In this document: positions 32,832 through 44,693 of the stretch, piece by piece | How the letters are laid out: every line of letters starts with the position of its first letter | How positions within the stretch are numbered: position 1 is the stretch's first letter | DNA from: Stereum hirsutum FP-91666 SS1 | Taxonomy: Eukaryota > Basidiomycota > Agaricomycetes > Russulales > Stereaceae | DNA: 64,000 bases | Direction of reading: 5' to 3' | Assembly: GCF_000264905.1 (NCBI RefSeq) | Contig: NW_006763135.1 | Location: 1,777,179-1,841,178, forward strand | Made by a program: the position numbers and the translations under genes | Notes under the pieces: generated by a model | Told to the model about the DNA's origin: nothing | What the model saw: only the letters and a program-made list of their open reading frames with translations | The model's database searches: none

Positions 32832-34460
32832 ATGGTCGAATTATCTGCACTCGATCTCGATATCAGGCCAGGCGATGGTCTCGGCATGTTTAGTCTTGGT
32901 AGCCTATCTCCTTCATGATATGACAAACATTGCTCAACTTGCTGTCCTAGGTTCATCTTTATGGACGGTGCTCGACCTCCTGCGCACTCACCAGCATTCA
33001 TTTCCCCACGTCGACGTCAAGTATGACCCAGATACCTCGCTCACGCCAGTTGTTCTCCATATACGTCCGCATCTCGACTTGCTTTTTTCTGCAACACATC
33101 AACGTCTTCACACCATATCTGTCCGTCGGCTGCGAGATCCTTCTCCGCCACTCACTCTCCGTTACAGAGACTCCGTCCTCTCATCCCCTCAAATCGAGCT
33201 TCGTCGAGTACAAGTCAATCTTTCTCTTGGTCCGACGTACGATGGCCAGGATTTGAGATATCCTGGGGTCTCATTCAGCTTCGACGAGGATCCGTTGAGC
33301 CACACTCATACGGAACGGATGAACTCACGGAAACCACCAGGTGGCACCGGTCAGGAGGATAGGATGCAGCAGGTTAAGCAGATCTTAATCTCACAGACGG
33401 CTCAAGATGGCGAAACTAGGGACGCATTGAGCGAGGTGGACGAGTGTAAAGCCATGTATGGCGAGCTCGCAGAGGCGATTGTGAAGGTAAGTCCAGTACT
33501 GACCTATCGCCACACTCCTTATGTATTAATTTATGTATCCTCCCGCCTGCGATTGGTCGTGCTGGGGATTTTAGGTTCATGATGGCGTCGTACTGCGATT
33601 CTACCCCACATCTTCGTCCGAGACCGTTCATGTCCGGCTTGGTGTAACGACTGCTCAAGACCTCATATGCGACTTGGGCCCGCCTCTGCGGACGTTTTAC
33701 AAGGAGGACGATCGTATGACTATTCATTCTCGAAGCCGTAACGAGGTCAAAGGCCCTGAACCTTCATGTGCATATCATCAAGTTCTCTTCGCTGGCCCAT
33801 TGTATGAGAGCGTACTCACCCTTCGTCATTTAGATTTCTATAACTACTTCCAGCACGGCATTGACTTCTTGATCTCGGAACACACTCACCTTGTGAAGAA
33901 GATCGTACTCCACTCTAACGTTGTATGTCTTCTTTTTCTATTTATCTATCTCATTTGTGCGTGCTATTTCACTGAACGCATACGGACTCTGCTTGTAGCC
34001 CGGTACGCCCCTATTTCAGCGATATCAGAGATGTCCCTGGCAAATTGAGGGACGCCCGGAGGATGACGAAGATGGTATGATGCGTCCTCAAGATAGACTC
34101 TCGTGTGTCGCTTACAACCTTTCATACTTGTTGCAGATTCTCCGCCCCGCGTCAAGTTTGAAGAACGAGTATGTTTCTGCCATCCTCCGCGACCTCTATC
34201 CGCACTGACCCAAAATATGAGCCTAGGTCGAGACTATCAGTCATTTTCTACACCCCGGCGAAGCTCCTCCGTCTATGCTCTACAATCGCACCGATGGGGA
34301 AGACGCGCTGACCTTACCTAGCCCTACTACACGTGAGCCTTCGTTGATCGTCATCCTCCGATATAGGGCTAACACTCCCGATGAAGGGTTGCTCGGCTTC
34401 GACGGCATTATCCTGGAAGCAACACAGACCGCCCAAGTTGTCTCAGTGACGTTGTTTTGA
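32832..34460 (+). CDS. PHAF1 (phagophore assembly factor 1, UPF0183/C16orf70) homologue
   Basis: The animal homologue binds BCAS3 and associates with the phagophore during autophagy. Exon 1 starts MVELSALDLDIRPGDGLGMF and is spliced to GSSLWTVLDLLRTHQHSF, the conserved opening 'G...LG..LW.VL..L'. Further blocks are VLHIRPHLDLLFSATHQRLHTI, YPGVSFSFDED, then in the second half VTTAQDLICDLGPPLRTFYKEDDRMTIHS, YFYNYFQHGIDFLI-type sequence across an intron, THLVKKIVLHSNVPG, and the C terminus FDGIILEATQTAQVVSVTLF. Order and spacing match UPF0183 proteins. Several introns occur in the second half. The start codon was chosen because it gives the conserved N terminus. Confidence 0.88.
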
Positions 34461-34814
34461 ACCCTCCCGGGTTCTCCCTATTTATTTATGGCCGTTATAT
34501 CGCATACCATCATCTTCGTACTCTTGTACTATCTGAGCCATCATTGCCGGCCTTACCTGGACCTTCTGTGGACAAAGCTTGGAGAAAGACTTATTTATAT
34601 AACCAGACAGCCATTCACTAATCATGATTCCTCTACGACAAGCATCTAACGTTCGGTAGTACCGTGGTGTACAGTAGTTTAACCTTACAATGTATAGCAG
34701 TTATCAAGGCAAGGGGATGTTTATGTAGTACGGTCGATTCCAACGAGAACGCGAATACATCTGTATCAAAGCTATCCTCCGACTTGTACTCATGCGGTAT
34801 TGCAACCGCACGCC
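34461..34814. other. Intergenic between convergent genes
   Basis: The 3' flanks of the PHAF1 homologue and the HAD nucleotidase face each other here. I see no gene in it. Confidence 0.4.
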
Positions 34815-36057
34815 TCAGCTCTCCTTTTGCTCTTGCACGAACAAATCTGGCCACACCTTCCTCAACTGCTGCAACTCACTCACCACCGCGATCTCGCCGA
34901 CCTTCTGCGCCACTTTCTCTTCCGTTCTATCGTGTGGCAATGACGGAGTATCGTCGCCAATAGTCCGGAGCTTACCGCCTTCGACGGCCAGGAGGCCTGC
35001 TTCGCAGAAGTGAACGCATCGACCCCAGCCCTCGCTTTGTGCGGCTTTGACGTTTCCGAGGTTGTCGTCTATGAAGAGGATTTTGGAGGGATCGGTGACG
35101 CGGGCTTGTTTGAGGGCCTGTAGAAGCAGATTGATAATAGACGGATGAGGCATTGGTCGGCGTTAAGATATAAAAGGGAGTGAGTCCGAGATTGCCAAGA
35201 GGACGGTATTCAAATCTTGAACGTGTGACTCGGCAGCGAACAGGGAAAGAGCAAACATGCGCGAGACAAATAAACAACGAAAGAGGACGGAGACGAACCT
35301 GCTGGTAATATTCCGGCTCGGGTTTACAGGAGAAGTTGGGTTGAGAATAGTCACAGAATATCAAGCCGTCTATTTGATCATCTAAGCCCAGAATCCGCAG
35401 TACTCGTTGGGCGTGCTATACGGAGGTAATCAGTATGAGGCGTGGTAAGACGAGCAAGTAACGCCCGGGAGAGAGATTCAAGATGCTAAGAGGAAGACTA
35501 ACAGTGCGGTACGCATTCGTGAGTGCCCATACTCGGACCTTTGAACGGTCGATGTCTTGGAAGAGCTGCCTGAGGGGTGGGTCATACTTGATCATCTGCT
35601 CGAGAGGCAGCGAGCCGTCACATTTGGCGTCGAAGTCTAGCGGGTCTGCAAGTCGTGGGTGTAGCGTTTTAGAAATACGTTGGACGTGGCATGGTAGAAG
35701 ATAGATGCTTCACCTACGTTGTGATGCCGTGCAAGACCACGAAGAGCAAGGCCATACTGTGTATAGTACTTATGGTGCAGCTCGGTTGCTTCGTCGTCTG
35801 GTATTCCAAGACCTATGAAATATGCTGGAATGTCATTGATCACATTAGTACAACGTATTAGATTCGCAATGTGAGATTGATGTGCCCGTACTGTGTATAC
35901 GTTCGCCCATAGCGTAAGAGATCTTCGAGCTTGCGGAGTAAAGGGTGTTGTCAATGTCGAAGAAGACTATGAGCCTGTCATCTGAAGCATGGGCCATCAG
36001 TTGTGTGGATCCACTTGAGTTATTGAGAGCCATACCTTGAGTCTGGTCGGCGGTCAT
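34815..36057 (-). CDS. HAD-family pyrimidine/nucleoside 5'-monophosphatase, SDT1/PHM8-like
   Basis: A cytosolic phosphatase of the haloacid dehalogenase superfamily; yeast Sdt1 and Phm8 dephosphorylate nucleoside monophosphates and related substrates. The motifs appear in order: I, IVFFDIDNTLYSASSK (nucleophile and acid Asp residues); II, VWALTNAYR; III, a Lys in FSCKPEPEYYQQ; IV, ILFIDDNLGNVKAA. The cap region FIGLGIPDDEATELHHKYYTQYGLALRGL is the type found in Sdt1. About five introns interrupt the gene. The start at MTADQTQGMALNN was chosen; the frame is open upstream, and an in-frame ATG at 36141 would add 28 residues. Confidence 0.87.
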
Positions 36058-36800
36058 ATTGGATAGAAAATAAGCTGTGAGTAAGTAGCTGGCAAGATCT
36101 TGGTGGGCGTCCGGAAAGTGACTCTGCGGCCAGTGCGGCACTCTTCCGGAATTTCGGAAGGCCTACCCGGGCCGCCCTTCTACAAGTAGCTTGGGTGGCA
36201 CATATGTGGCCCTAGCTTTCTCGGTCGATATTGTACCGGGATGAACATGAAAGCGGAAAATTATAAGGACTCGACTCAAAGAGAATTTGCATGTCTCTAC
36301 AGGTCTTTTATACCATCTATTCATCGTAGTACTTATTAGATGGGCTACGTATGAGCGGGAGCTGACAAGACCAGCGAACGTTCACAGAAGAGAACTATAC
36401 CGTACAATCTACCTGGTGCAGCGATTACGAATATCCATCCTATTAGTGCTCAGTACTGAGGCAATGTTCGACAATTGCAAGTAGGGAAACGAAAGAGAGC
36501 CGCTGCCCTGTGGCACCGGGGAATAGGCGCCACATCTGAGTCGCGTCAGCACGATGAGGTCACGGTGGCAGGGGCTCTCTGGCCGACTTGGGCGAACACA
36601 AGTCGCATCCACCAAATCCGCCGACCTCAAGAACAAAATCATAGAAGGTATGCCCCTCATTTCTATGATCAGTGGTGTCGTGGAGGAGGTTGTCTATGCT
36701 CTGGAACGTTTGACGGGGCTTCAGACGGAGAGAACGCGATGGATGGGTCTTGCTCTGTTCGGATGATACTGACTGACCGCCTACCTTCACTTATATGCAG
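36058..36800. promoter_or_regulatory. Divergent promoter and RPL6 5'UTR intron
   Basis: The left part is the shared promoter of the HAD gene and RPL6. A GTATGC donor at 36648 and a TATGCAG acceptor at 36800, with CTGAC as branch site, define a probable 153-bp leader intron whose acceptor abuts the RPL6 ATG. Confidence 0.5.
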
Positions 36801-37584
36801 ATGGCCCGTAGCAAGGATATCGCGCCCGGCGTTGGACGCCTCTCCCGCTCCCAGGTCTTCGCCAAGCGTGGCCTCTTCAAGGGCCAGAAAAAATCAGAAA
36901 AGCCCGCCGCTGAGGAGAAGGCTGCTCACAAGGAGGTCGAGGTCGGCGGTGAGAAGAACGGCGGCAAGCGTCTCGTCCCCACTTCCAAAGCCCCCCGCTT
37001 CTACCCAGCAGAGGACGTTCGTCTTCCCAAGAAGTCCCGCAAGACTGCTAAACCCGCTTCCCTCCGTTCATCCATCACCCGCGGTACCGTCCTTATTCTG
37101 TTGGCTGGGAGGTTCAGGGGGAGGAGAGTGGTGTTCTTGAAGCAGTTGGACAGCGGGTTGTTGTTGGTTACGGGTCCTTTCAAGGTCAACGGTGTCCCTC
37201 TCCGTAGGGTGAACCAGGCCTATGTCATTGCTACTTCCACAAAAGTCGAGCTCGGCGACTTCCAGGTGTGTTTTTTTACAGCCTGCTCGTTGCGAGATCA
37301 GAAGTTCTAACTTTGTGGCTTTCACAATGAAGCTCGACGACAAGTTCACCGACGCTTACTTCGCCAAGTCCTCGAAGAAGTCTTCGACATCGGCTGAGGA
37401 GGAGTTCTTCTCTGAGGGCAAGCCCAAGGAGAAGGAGGCCTTCCCCGAAGCCAAGTCTGCCGACCAGAAGGACGTCGACAAGGCTGTCATCGAGGGCATC
37501 AAGAAGACCGAGAACCTCGCCAAATACCTCAAGGCATCTTGGGGTCTCTCGAAGGGCCAATACCCCCATCAGCTCAACTTCTAA
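36801..37584 (+). CDS. RPL6: 60S ribosomal protein L6 (eL6)
   Basis: A large-subunit ribosomal protein. Two exons (36801-37265, 37333-37584) give 238 residues. After a basic N terminus the conserved core reads [58 protein letters not shown], then [12 protein letters not shown] across the intron, and the C-terminal [23 protein letters not shown]. The intron acceptor is the first AG after a TCTAAC branch site (AATGAAG), which keeps the frame. Confidence 0.96.
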
Positions 37585-37943
37585 GGGATGGATTAGGGGG
37601 CTTTGGGGCTTGGGTTCGCGGTGCTGAGGCGGGCGGCTGTCGGTCCTTTTTCATGCTTTCGGTCGGGAGGCAGAGAGGCGTATGGGGGAGCTAGCTGGGC
37701 TCATTCTATGATATGCTTTCATGTTTCATTCAACGCAATCCATTATGCGGCTTCCATGCGCGTTGTACGATTCTGAATCTTGAGACGCGTTGACCGCTCC
37801 GAAATACTTGACTGCACCAACTCGAGCTCGTTCGTGATTGGAAGGATGAGAAAATCTGGCCACAAAATTGTCCAGAACAGCACGTGATCGAACGAAGGTG
37901 GCGTGTGGCCGGCGCGTCGAACGTTGCGGAGAAAGTCGACTCG
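37585..37943. promoter_or_regulatory. RPL6 3' flank and COX18 promoter
   Basis: Contains a CACGTG E-box at 37881-37886, about 60 bp upstream of the chosen COX18 start. The frame upstream of 37944 is open and starts at an alternative ATG at 37884. Confidence 0.4.
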
Positions 37944-39292
37944 ATGTTTGCGACGAGGACTACACGACTGAGGCTTACCCACAACCTCACTCGACTTCAG
38001 CATGCTCCAGTAAAAGGCTCGCGACGGAATATATCTTTTATACATGGCCTCTCCGAGGGGTTTCTCGACCTCGCACAGGCGCTTCCTCTTCCTCTGTCTC
38101 TTCCGCCGTACTCGACGACAATCATCTTGATTACCTTCGTCACTCGTCTGACCGTTACTGTTCCTTTTTCCATATGGGTGCGTATATACCTGAATCTGTA
38201 GTTGCATTTAATAATTCGCTCATTTTCAATCTCTTTACGCGTAGGCTAAGCGTCGAACATGGCGCATGGAGGAACTCGCTGTCCCGGAGCTCAAGGAAGC
38301 AAAACCTGAGGTCTCCAAGCAAGTCATCTCCCAGATGTCTGCCGAGGGACTAAAAGGCTCCCAAGAATTCTTGCGTGAAACATTCACCAAGCGTGCTACG
38401 AAAGCGGTATGGATTCATTCCTTCCCTTCTACATTCGCCCATTCTCCCTACATACCCTCTCCTTCCGACCCACGTCCTTTAGCCCAACCTGTTGTTTCTA
38501 TCGTCTACTATGTTCTTACGTCCTGTCGATTATAGATGACGACTAAAAGGAACGAGCTCTTCCGCAAATACAAATGCACCCCCTTCGCCACAATGCTCAT
38601 CCCCCCTCTCTCCCAACTCCCCCTCTTCGCCCTCACCTCAGTCACCCTCTCCCACGCCTGCCAAGCCCCCACAATCCTCGACTCCGAATCCTTCCTCACA
38701 ATCACCTCGCTCTCGCATCCGGACCCCACCACCGCGCTTCCTATCGCACTTGGCCTGATATCGCTCGCGAACGTGGAGTCGGCGAAGTGGTGGGTCAGCG
38801 ATGTGGCGAGGGAGAGGCTGGAGGTCGAGAGGAAGAAGAAGGAGGAGAATGAGAAGAGGGGGGTGAGGGAGATTAAGCCGAGGGAGTTGGTCCAGGGGGC
38901 GTTGAGGGCTTTGAGCGTGGGTAGGATATTGTTGGGGGCTTTGGTTCCTGGGGTAAGTCGTGCCGTGCCGTCCAATGTCCAATGGTGTTGGAAACGTGCT
39001 GACCACTTTTCTGGGGTGCTGGTAGGGTGTGTTGATCTACTGGGTTTCGTCGGCGGCATTTGGTCTGCTCCAGACATGGGCCTTTGATTATTGGGATTAT
39101 AGGCGAGCACAGGCACGGCGACATCTAGAAGTCCAAGCTACGAAGACCTCGACTGCGAAGACATTGGCTCAGACTCCTCCACCAGCTCCCTTGCCGCCTA
39201 GGTCATTGTCGACCACTACGAAGCCATCAAATACCAAAGTATGGACGGTCCAGCCTCCGCGAGCCAAATCGTCGAAAGGGAAGAGACGGTAA
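37944..39292 (+). CDS. COX18: Mitochondrial inner membrane insertase Cox18 (Oxa1/YidC family)
   Basis: Translocates the C-terminal part of Cox2 across the inner membrane. Four exons (37944-38177, 38245-38406, 38536-38952, 39026-39292) give 359 residues. The N terminus MFATRTTRLRLTHNLTRLQ is Arg-rich, lacks acids and suits a mitochondrial presequence, so 37944 is preferred over the in-frame ATG at 37884. The Oxa1-type core has a first helix TIILITFVTRLTVTVPFSIW, a cytosolic-side helical hairpin (MEELAVPELKEAKPEV...KRNELFRKYKCTPF), helix MLIPPLSQLPLFAL, then VLIYWVSSAAFGLLQTWAF. The C-terminal tail is basic. Confidence 0.9.
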
Positions 39293-40115
39293 CAGCATGG
39301 GTGACTTGCTCTGAAGTAGTTGTGAGTGAACTTTCATTCTTTTCGCACTTGCGTGATTATAAAAAGTGGAAAGAGGGAACCGCCGCGTACGTTTAATCGT
39401 CGATAACGGCGGATGTCCGGTGACTTTTTTTCTTGATCTAATATGAATTTCTCTTTTTCACCTTTGGATGTTGAGAATCGACTTGCTGACTTCTCTTACC
39501 CGCTCTTTCGCCAGGTTCGTGGTGGTTATCGGTTATATTCATAGGCCTGATTCGCTATCGCACCGCTCATCTTTAATTCATCTCATTTTGCTTAACCTAT
39601 ACCTATATGTGCGAGTATGGTCGAGTCATGTCGGAAGTCTCAAAACGAGTCAAAGTTGACAGGAAGACGGATCGCACACAGTCGATATCAGAGCAGATGT
39701 GTTATATTTTAGCCCGACGCGAGTATACACGGTCAACGCCAAGAAGTATGGATTCCTTGAACCTCTATAGATACAGCAAGAAAGCGAGCCACGAGCGTGA
39801 GGAATAAATATGCGCAGTGGAGAGTAACTCTAGGTAAGTCGCCGTCTACGCCCAAGCGCGTGCACCAAAACCGTCCAAAGTGGATGATAAGCAAACTCAG
39901 CGATTTCACAGCAAAAAAGCGGTCTGAACGTTTTCAGTGATACAACCCACAACCCTAATGGGAGAAACCGACCGGAAAGAGACTTGCGGAACAACACAAG
40001 CTCTCGATCCACACACCCTCCCTTGTCCGCAGTACTCCTCAGCGTCTCACTCTCCCTTCTGTTCCTTCCGCCTCCTGCGCCCGAATATTCGGCCAACGTC
40101 GTAGCGCCAATCATA
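39293..40115. other. Intergenic between convergent genes
   Basis: An 820-bp stretch between COX18 and the DUF7704 gene. The short frames on both strands show no recognisable domain. Confidence 0.4.
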
Positions 40116-40677
40116 TCATATAATCCTCCCGTCCCTTTTGTCAACATATCTCCCGAGACCGAGATGCCAAGCGACTCTCGGCGCCAACAACGACACCCCG
40201 AGGACCATAGTCAACCAAGACGTGCTGCTCCACATCTCGAAATGCCACCTCTCTTCGCCGAGAGCGTAGAGGGTGAGTACGAGATGAAGGACGTCTCCAA
40301 TGAGGAGGGGCGTGAGGAGTGCGGAGACGATGTGTTCTTGCATCGCGGGATATTGATGAAGGTGTTTGCGGGCGGCGGAGAGGATGAAGAGATTGACGAG
40401 GCCGAGGAGGGCACAGACGTTGGCGAGTTGGATGATGGTCACGTTTGCGGCGAGGGGTAAAGAGTCGGGTGGTGGCGCGGAACGTGGCCAGGGTGCTTGC
40501 TGGTTGTACGTCTGGCAAGAATTACGGTTAGAGGGCGAGGAGGAAATCAGTACGAATATTTACTCGTTCCGGGTCTGATAGCGTGCCGACGAGCCCCGCG
40601 AAGGTGAGGAAAGGCTCATAGACTGCAAAGACAGCATAGTAGAAAGGAGGAATGGCGCTGAAACGAGAGAGGGACAT
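40116..40677 (-). CDS. DUF7704-type small membrane protein
   Basis: Two exons separated by a short intron (donor after LSDPER) give about 165 residues. The N terminus MSLSRFSAIPPFYYAVFAVYEPFLTFAGLVG and the later segments IIQLANVCALLGLVNLFIL, HIVSALLTPLLIGDVLHLVLTL and TSWLTMVLGVSLLAPRVAW predict four membrane helices. The signature 'YYxxFxxYEPxxxxxG' near the start and 'LLIxDxxH' in the middle fit the fungal DUF7704 family, whose function is unknown. Family identification is from memory. Confidence 0.75.
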
Positions 40678-41469
40678 GGCGGGAGACTCTAGAGGGTTGG
40701 GTTTCATTCAAAAGAGCAGCATGGACGACCGAGGGAGGGCGATTTTGTATGGATCAGAGCAGCGCTTATCACTCCCGCACCGCACATCAATGTTACCTTG
40801 ACAGAGCAGCATGGGCCAAGGAAATGTCGAGTCAGCGCGAGCATCATAGCCACAAGCTGCACAGTCGGTGTCTTAGCCCCGCTACACGTTGTGCATTTGG
40901 CCCACGTATCGTTTCTAGAATTCTGTGTCTATTCTGAGAGTTTCGAATGACTGCAGTCGCCGAGAGGTCAGGAGCAGGATGTGTTCGGGAAGGAGGAGAC
41001 GTGAGAGGACTGGCACGTTGGACGAGTCGGGCAACTTGCCCGGGTGCCACGCTCGCACCCAAGGCCTGCCCTAAACCACGCAGGGTACGCCCAGCCAGCG
41101 CCACACCCTCTCTTTTCTTTTCTCATCTTACATCACGGTCTTCTTTAACAGGGTAGCCTTTTCCACTCGCCTCCAGGATGAGCTACCCAATGGCGAAGAC
41201 CAAGACAGACGATAGGGATGGATATAATGCTTGTACCGTACTGCCGCGGATTTCCTATCGGGTTTTTCGCTCGGGTCTGAGCTTCGCTTCCGTCCAACAT
41301 TCTTTACTCTACGCTTTACGCTGTATTCGGGTCTTGCTTGGCCGCAATTCATCTATCACTTTGCCTTGCGCCACGGACCATTGCGTGATCATTCATCTCG
41401 GTCGAATATCGTATGTACGAAACCCAAATAAACACGAACACCCCCATCTATGGTATCCCTGGACATGGT
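40678..41469. other. Intergenic: DUF7704 gene promoter and TSC10 3' flank
   Basis: Nearly 800 bp between two leftward genes. The plus-strand frame at 41178-41702 overlaps TSC10 antisense and is not convincing. Confidence 0.4.
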
Positions 41470-42889
41470 TCAGTCGTCCTTGGGCGAGCTGCCTGGCCTC
41501 GGGACTGCAGATACGAAGAATCCCTTGGATTCCATCTCCTCTTGGTGCTTCTCCCTGTGAGCTATCACCGCCTTGTCGACACCTCTTCTCCAAAGTGGAA
41601 GGCCGATCTGTTCACGAGAACAGGACAGAAGATGGTCAACATGGTCCCCCTGATGTGCAGAGACGAATTCGGGACTCACCCAGCCTATCAGTCCAAAGAT
41701 AAACTCCTTCAGCATGTTCGAGTTGTATGGAGTGCATCCTCGCGTGTTGGTCCGGAAGAGATGGGTGACGAGGGAGTCAGTAATATGGAAGTCGCCTCTT
41801 TGTAGACCTGGCGTGAGTAAGGATGTCCGTGGTGAGCTACAGTATAGGTACAAGGATGGTAGAGAAGATAGCGCGTACCACCATACAACCCTTCAGCTGC
41901 CTTCTCTGGTGAGAGCCCTTCATCTGCAGCTTCAAGTTCGAGTAAAAGTGGTGGTTTCGTCCGGTTCTCTTCGACATATCCGGGGCTGTGGATGGTCGCG
42001 GGGAAGTATATGTGGACGTCTACTGCATAGAGCAACATTTCTTGGCGCAAGGTATCCGCGAGGCCTGAACAACAAATCATCAGCTTCTTCAAGAAATAGA
42101 CATGGAACGGCCAGACAAACCTCTTATGGCATGCTTGCCCGGAGTGTACGTCGAGTAACCGAACATGGACATATATCCCAGCACAGACGACACGAACACA
42201 ATCTTGCCTTTCGTCCGAGTCTTCGCCATACGCTGTGAAGCTATCTTGGAGGGAGTGCTCAACTGCGTAGCCCATATTTCTCTACCGTCACACTCACCAT
42301 AGCAGACCAAGCCGAGACCCAGTAGGTACTGTCCATCCCTCTCTTCATCGTCTCCGCATCCTGTTCCACAAAAAATCCTGGAGTTGCTTTACCGGCGCAC
42401 AGGAAAACCGCGTCTGGACATTGACCACCGTGGGGGACGCAGGCGGCTTCCATGGCTCGTTCGGCGGCACCTGGATCATCGAGGGAGAAAGAGTATGATT
42501 TGAGGACTTGGTTAGGGGTTATCCGAGCTTCCTGTGGAGATTAAAGTGAGGTTGAGCTGATACGTGTTATGGTAAGTTAAAGTGAGACGCACCTCAAGCT
42601 TCTCTAGTGCTTTCTCTAGTTGTTCTTCATTGCGTGCTACGATGGATACATCTGCGCCCTTCTTCGTGAGCAATATGGCAAGAGCAAGGCCGAGTCCTGC
42701 TGATCCACCCGTCACGTAGCAGTGCTGGAGAGAGAAAGATAGATTCAGTCACAAGACTGCGATTGCGTGGAAAGATGTGATGTGGCGTACTCGGCCTCGA
42801 GGATTCCACTTGTTTTTAGACGTCGACGAGATCAAGAGCGTGATAGCGGCAACAGATAGGACAAGAACGGCCAGAGCAACAAACAGCAT
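41470..42889 (-). CDS. TSC10: 3-ketodihydrosphingosine reductase
   Basis: Reduces 3-ketodihydrosphingosine to dihydrosphingosine with NADPH, the second step of sphingolipid synthesis, at the ER. An N-terminal anchor (MLFVALAVLVLSVAAITLLI) leads to WNPRGRHCYVTGGSAGLGLALA, a TGxxxGxG cofactor motif split by an intron. Then come VFLCAGKATPGFF, the catalytic Ser in KIVFVSSVLGYMS and the YxxxK pair in YSTYTPGKHAIRG. The end carries IGLPLWRRGVDKAVIAHREKH, a typical KDSR C terminus. Six or so introns are needed. The frame continues upstream to an ATG at 42994. I prefer 42889 because it starts directly at the anchor helix and leaves room for a promoter. Confidence 0.88.
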
Positions 42890-43091
42890 AGCGAGCGAGC
42901 GAGGCGTTGCACCGACAGACGCAGTGACCGTTTCGCAAACCCCGATAATTACAACGTCGATGTAGCCCAATAAGTTCGCCGACGGGTGGCACATATTTCA
43001 GAGGCTAAATATAGCACGACTACCCATGGCAAAGCTTCGCCCGGTTCTTGCTCCCCATCTGTCTTTTCCCTTTCTCCCTTGGCTCTGCTAC
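42890..43091. promoter_or_regulatory. Short divergent promoter TSC10/FEX
   Basis: If the longest frames were used, the two start codons (42994 and 43026) would be 31 bp apart. A pyrimidine-rich leader at 43048-43090 ahead of the ATG at 43092, and an AAATATA box near 43010, suggest the inner starts. Confidence 0.4.
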
Positions 43092-44419
43092 ATGGCTGCT
43101 GACCCACAGACTGTGGTGTCCGACCAAGCTGCCGTACAAAAGCCTAATGGCACATCTATACATTCCCAGTCTACACCGAGGCCCGCCACACGAACGCCTC
43201 CCCACGATGTCGAATCAGCACTTGAACACCATGGCAGTCTAACGGATGCAGAGTCGCTCGCGTCCATCGATAGGCCTCCCAGTCGAGGGGAGAAGGTGAC
43301 CGCCCCGACAGCTAAAGTATATCCTCCGTTTCATCCGGAGGTCCTGGCTTTACTCGCTCCTGCAGCTGTGTTTGGGCTGCTTGCAAGGCTGGGACTGGAT
43401 GCACTTGTGAAGTACGATGGGCAGGCTATATTTTCATTGGCGTATGCTCAGTCGATTGGCTGTCTCATCATGGGCTTTACACTACGACTGAAGGATCCTA
43501 TTGGGAACTTGTGAGTCCTATGTCTACTTTGCTCGCGCAATATCTGTCTCATGCGTTGACTGTGGCGTAGCTACGGACCTCTTTACACTGCTATCACTAC
43601 AGGTACCAAACCACGGCATCGAAGCCTGATGTCCCCTTTCTGACGCACCGTTAGGATTCTGCGGATCCCTCACGACTTTTTCGAGCTGGCAAATAGATGT
43701 ATTCTTCTCGTGGATCAACGAGACTCACAGTCATCGTGACTGGCTTCGAGATGTATGGCGCCTCCCTTCGTTGGCGAGTATCACACAACTCACACCTTCC
43801 ACAGGTTATCGACGGATGCTCCAAACTCTTCTTCACGCTCTCGATATCTTTGGGCTCTGTGACGTTCGGCGTATACCTCGGGTCCTTAGTCGCGCCACAC
43901 ATTCGCCCATTACGACCGCCACCGCGACTCTTCCGTTACAGCCTAGCGGTCCTGTCCATCCTCATATATTTCGCGACGTATCCTACCTACTTCCACCTCT
44001 CCTCCTCCTTCCGGCACCAAGCCACAGCCGCCCTCCTCTTCTGCTACCCTGGTGTCTTAACCCGTTACGTCCTCTCCATCAAGCTCAATCCCCTCCTCAA
44101 AGCTTTACCTCTCGGGACGTTCACGGCCAACATGTTCGGCACCGCTCTCCTCGCTATGCTTCATGTCCTCCAGGGCCTGCCGAGCCCAGTCTCGCCCAAT
44201 GCGTGTGCGTTGTTGCAGGGGATCGGAGATGGGTATTGTGGGTGTTTGACGACCGTCAGCACGTTTGCGGTTGAGGTCACTACGTTGAAGGCTGGGAGAG
44301 CATGGGTTTATGCGGCGCTTTCCGTTGTATTGGGGCAACTGTTGGTGTTGGTGATCTGTGGTCCTTCGTTTTGGGCGGGACGCGTCAGTGCGCAGGGGAG
44401 CTGCACGTTTGCGGAATAA
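43092..44419 (+). CDS. FEX1: Fluoride export protein (Fluc/CrcB double-domain)
   Basis: A plasma-membrane fluoride exporter that protects against environmental F-. Four exons (43092-43510, 43571-43602, 43655-43752, 43805-44419) give 387 residues. Two tandem CrcB domains are present. The first has LGLDALVKYD, GCLIMGFTLRL and TAITTGFCGSLTTFSSWQID. The second has GVLTRYVLSIKLNP, FTANMFGTALLAM and GIGDGYCGCLTTVSTFAVEV. The GxCGxLTTxSxF signature and a pore Asn (TANMFG in the second domain) are visible. In the first domain the matching position is in GCLIMG without Asn, as expected for eukaryotic FEX where one half is degenerate. The N-terminal ~75 residues are hydrophilic. An upstream ATG at 43026 would add 22 residues. 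Confidence 0.93.
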
Positions 44420-44693
44420 TTCTGCGGGAGATATTATTGTTACAGTATACCATTTGTATTCTAATCCCCCTATTTAAAGTTTCGCACTCTAGCCCTAAGT
44501 AGATTATGCATACTGGTCGCTGGGCGTGCCGTGGAGTCATATGTGGTGAATTATCGTAGGTTGTATCCGGGCAGACGGCGAAGGACCAAGAACGATGATT
44601 GAACCGATCTGGAGCGGAGTGCGAAAAGCGTACGCTTTCCATGCGTCCGAGCGATAGAGACCGTACTTGATCAACAGCAGAGGAGCCCTCGCG
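44420..44693 (+). promoter_or_regulatory. FEX 3' flank and CKB1 promoter
   Basis: A 274-bp gap between two rightward genes. No coding frame of note is seen in it. Confidence 0.4.

Noticed and set aside
36648..36800. C/D-box snoRNA inside the RPL6 leader intron (GGATGATACTGACTGA)
   Set aside because: As in RPL9, the C and D-like elements lie too close together at the 3' end, where the branch site is expected.
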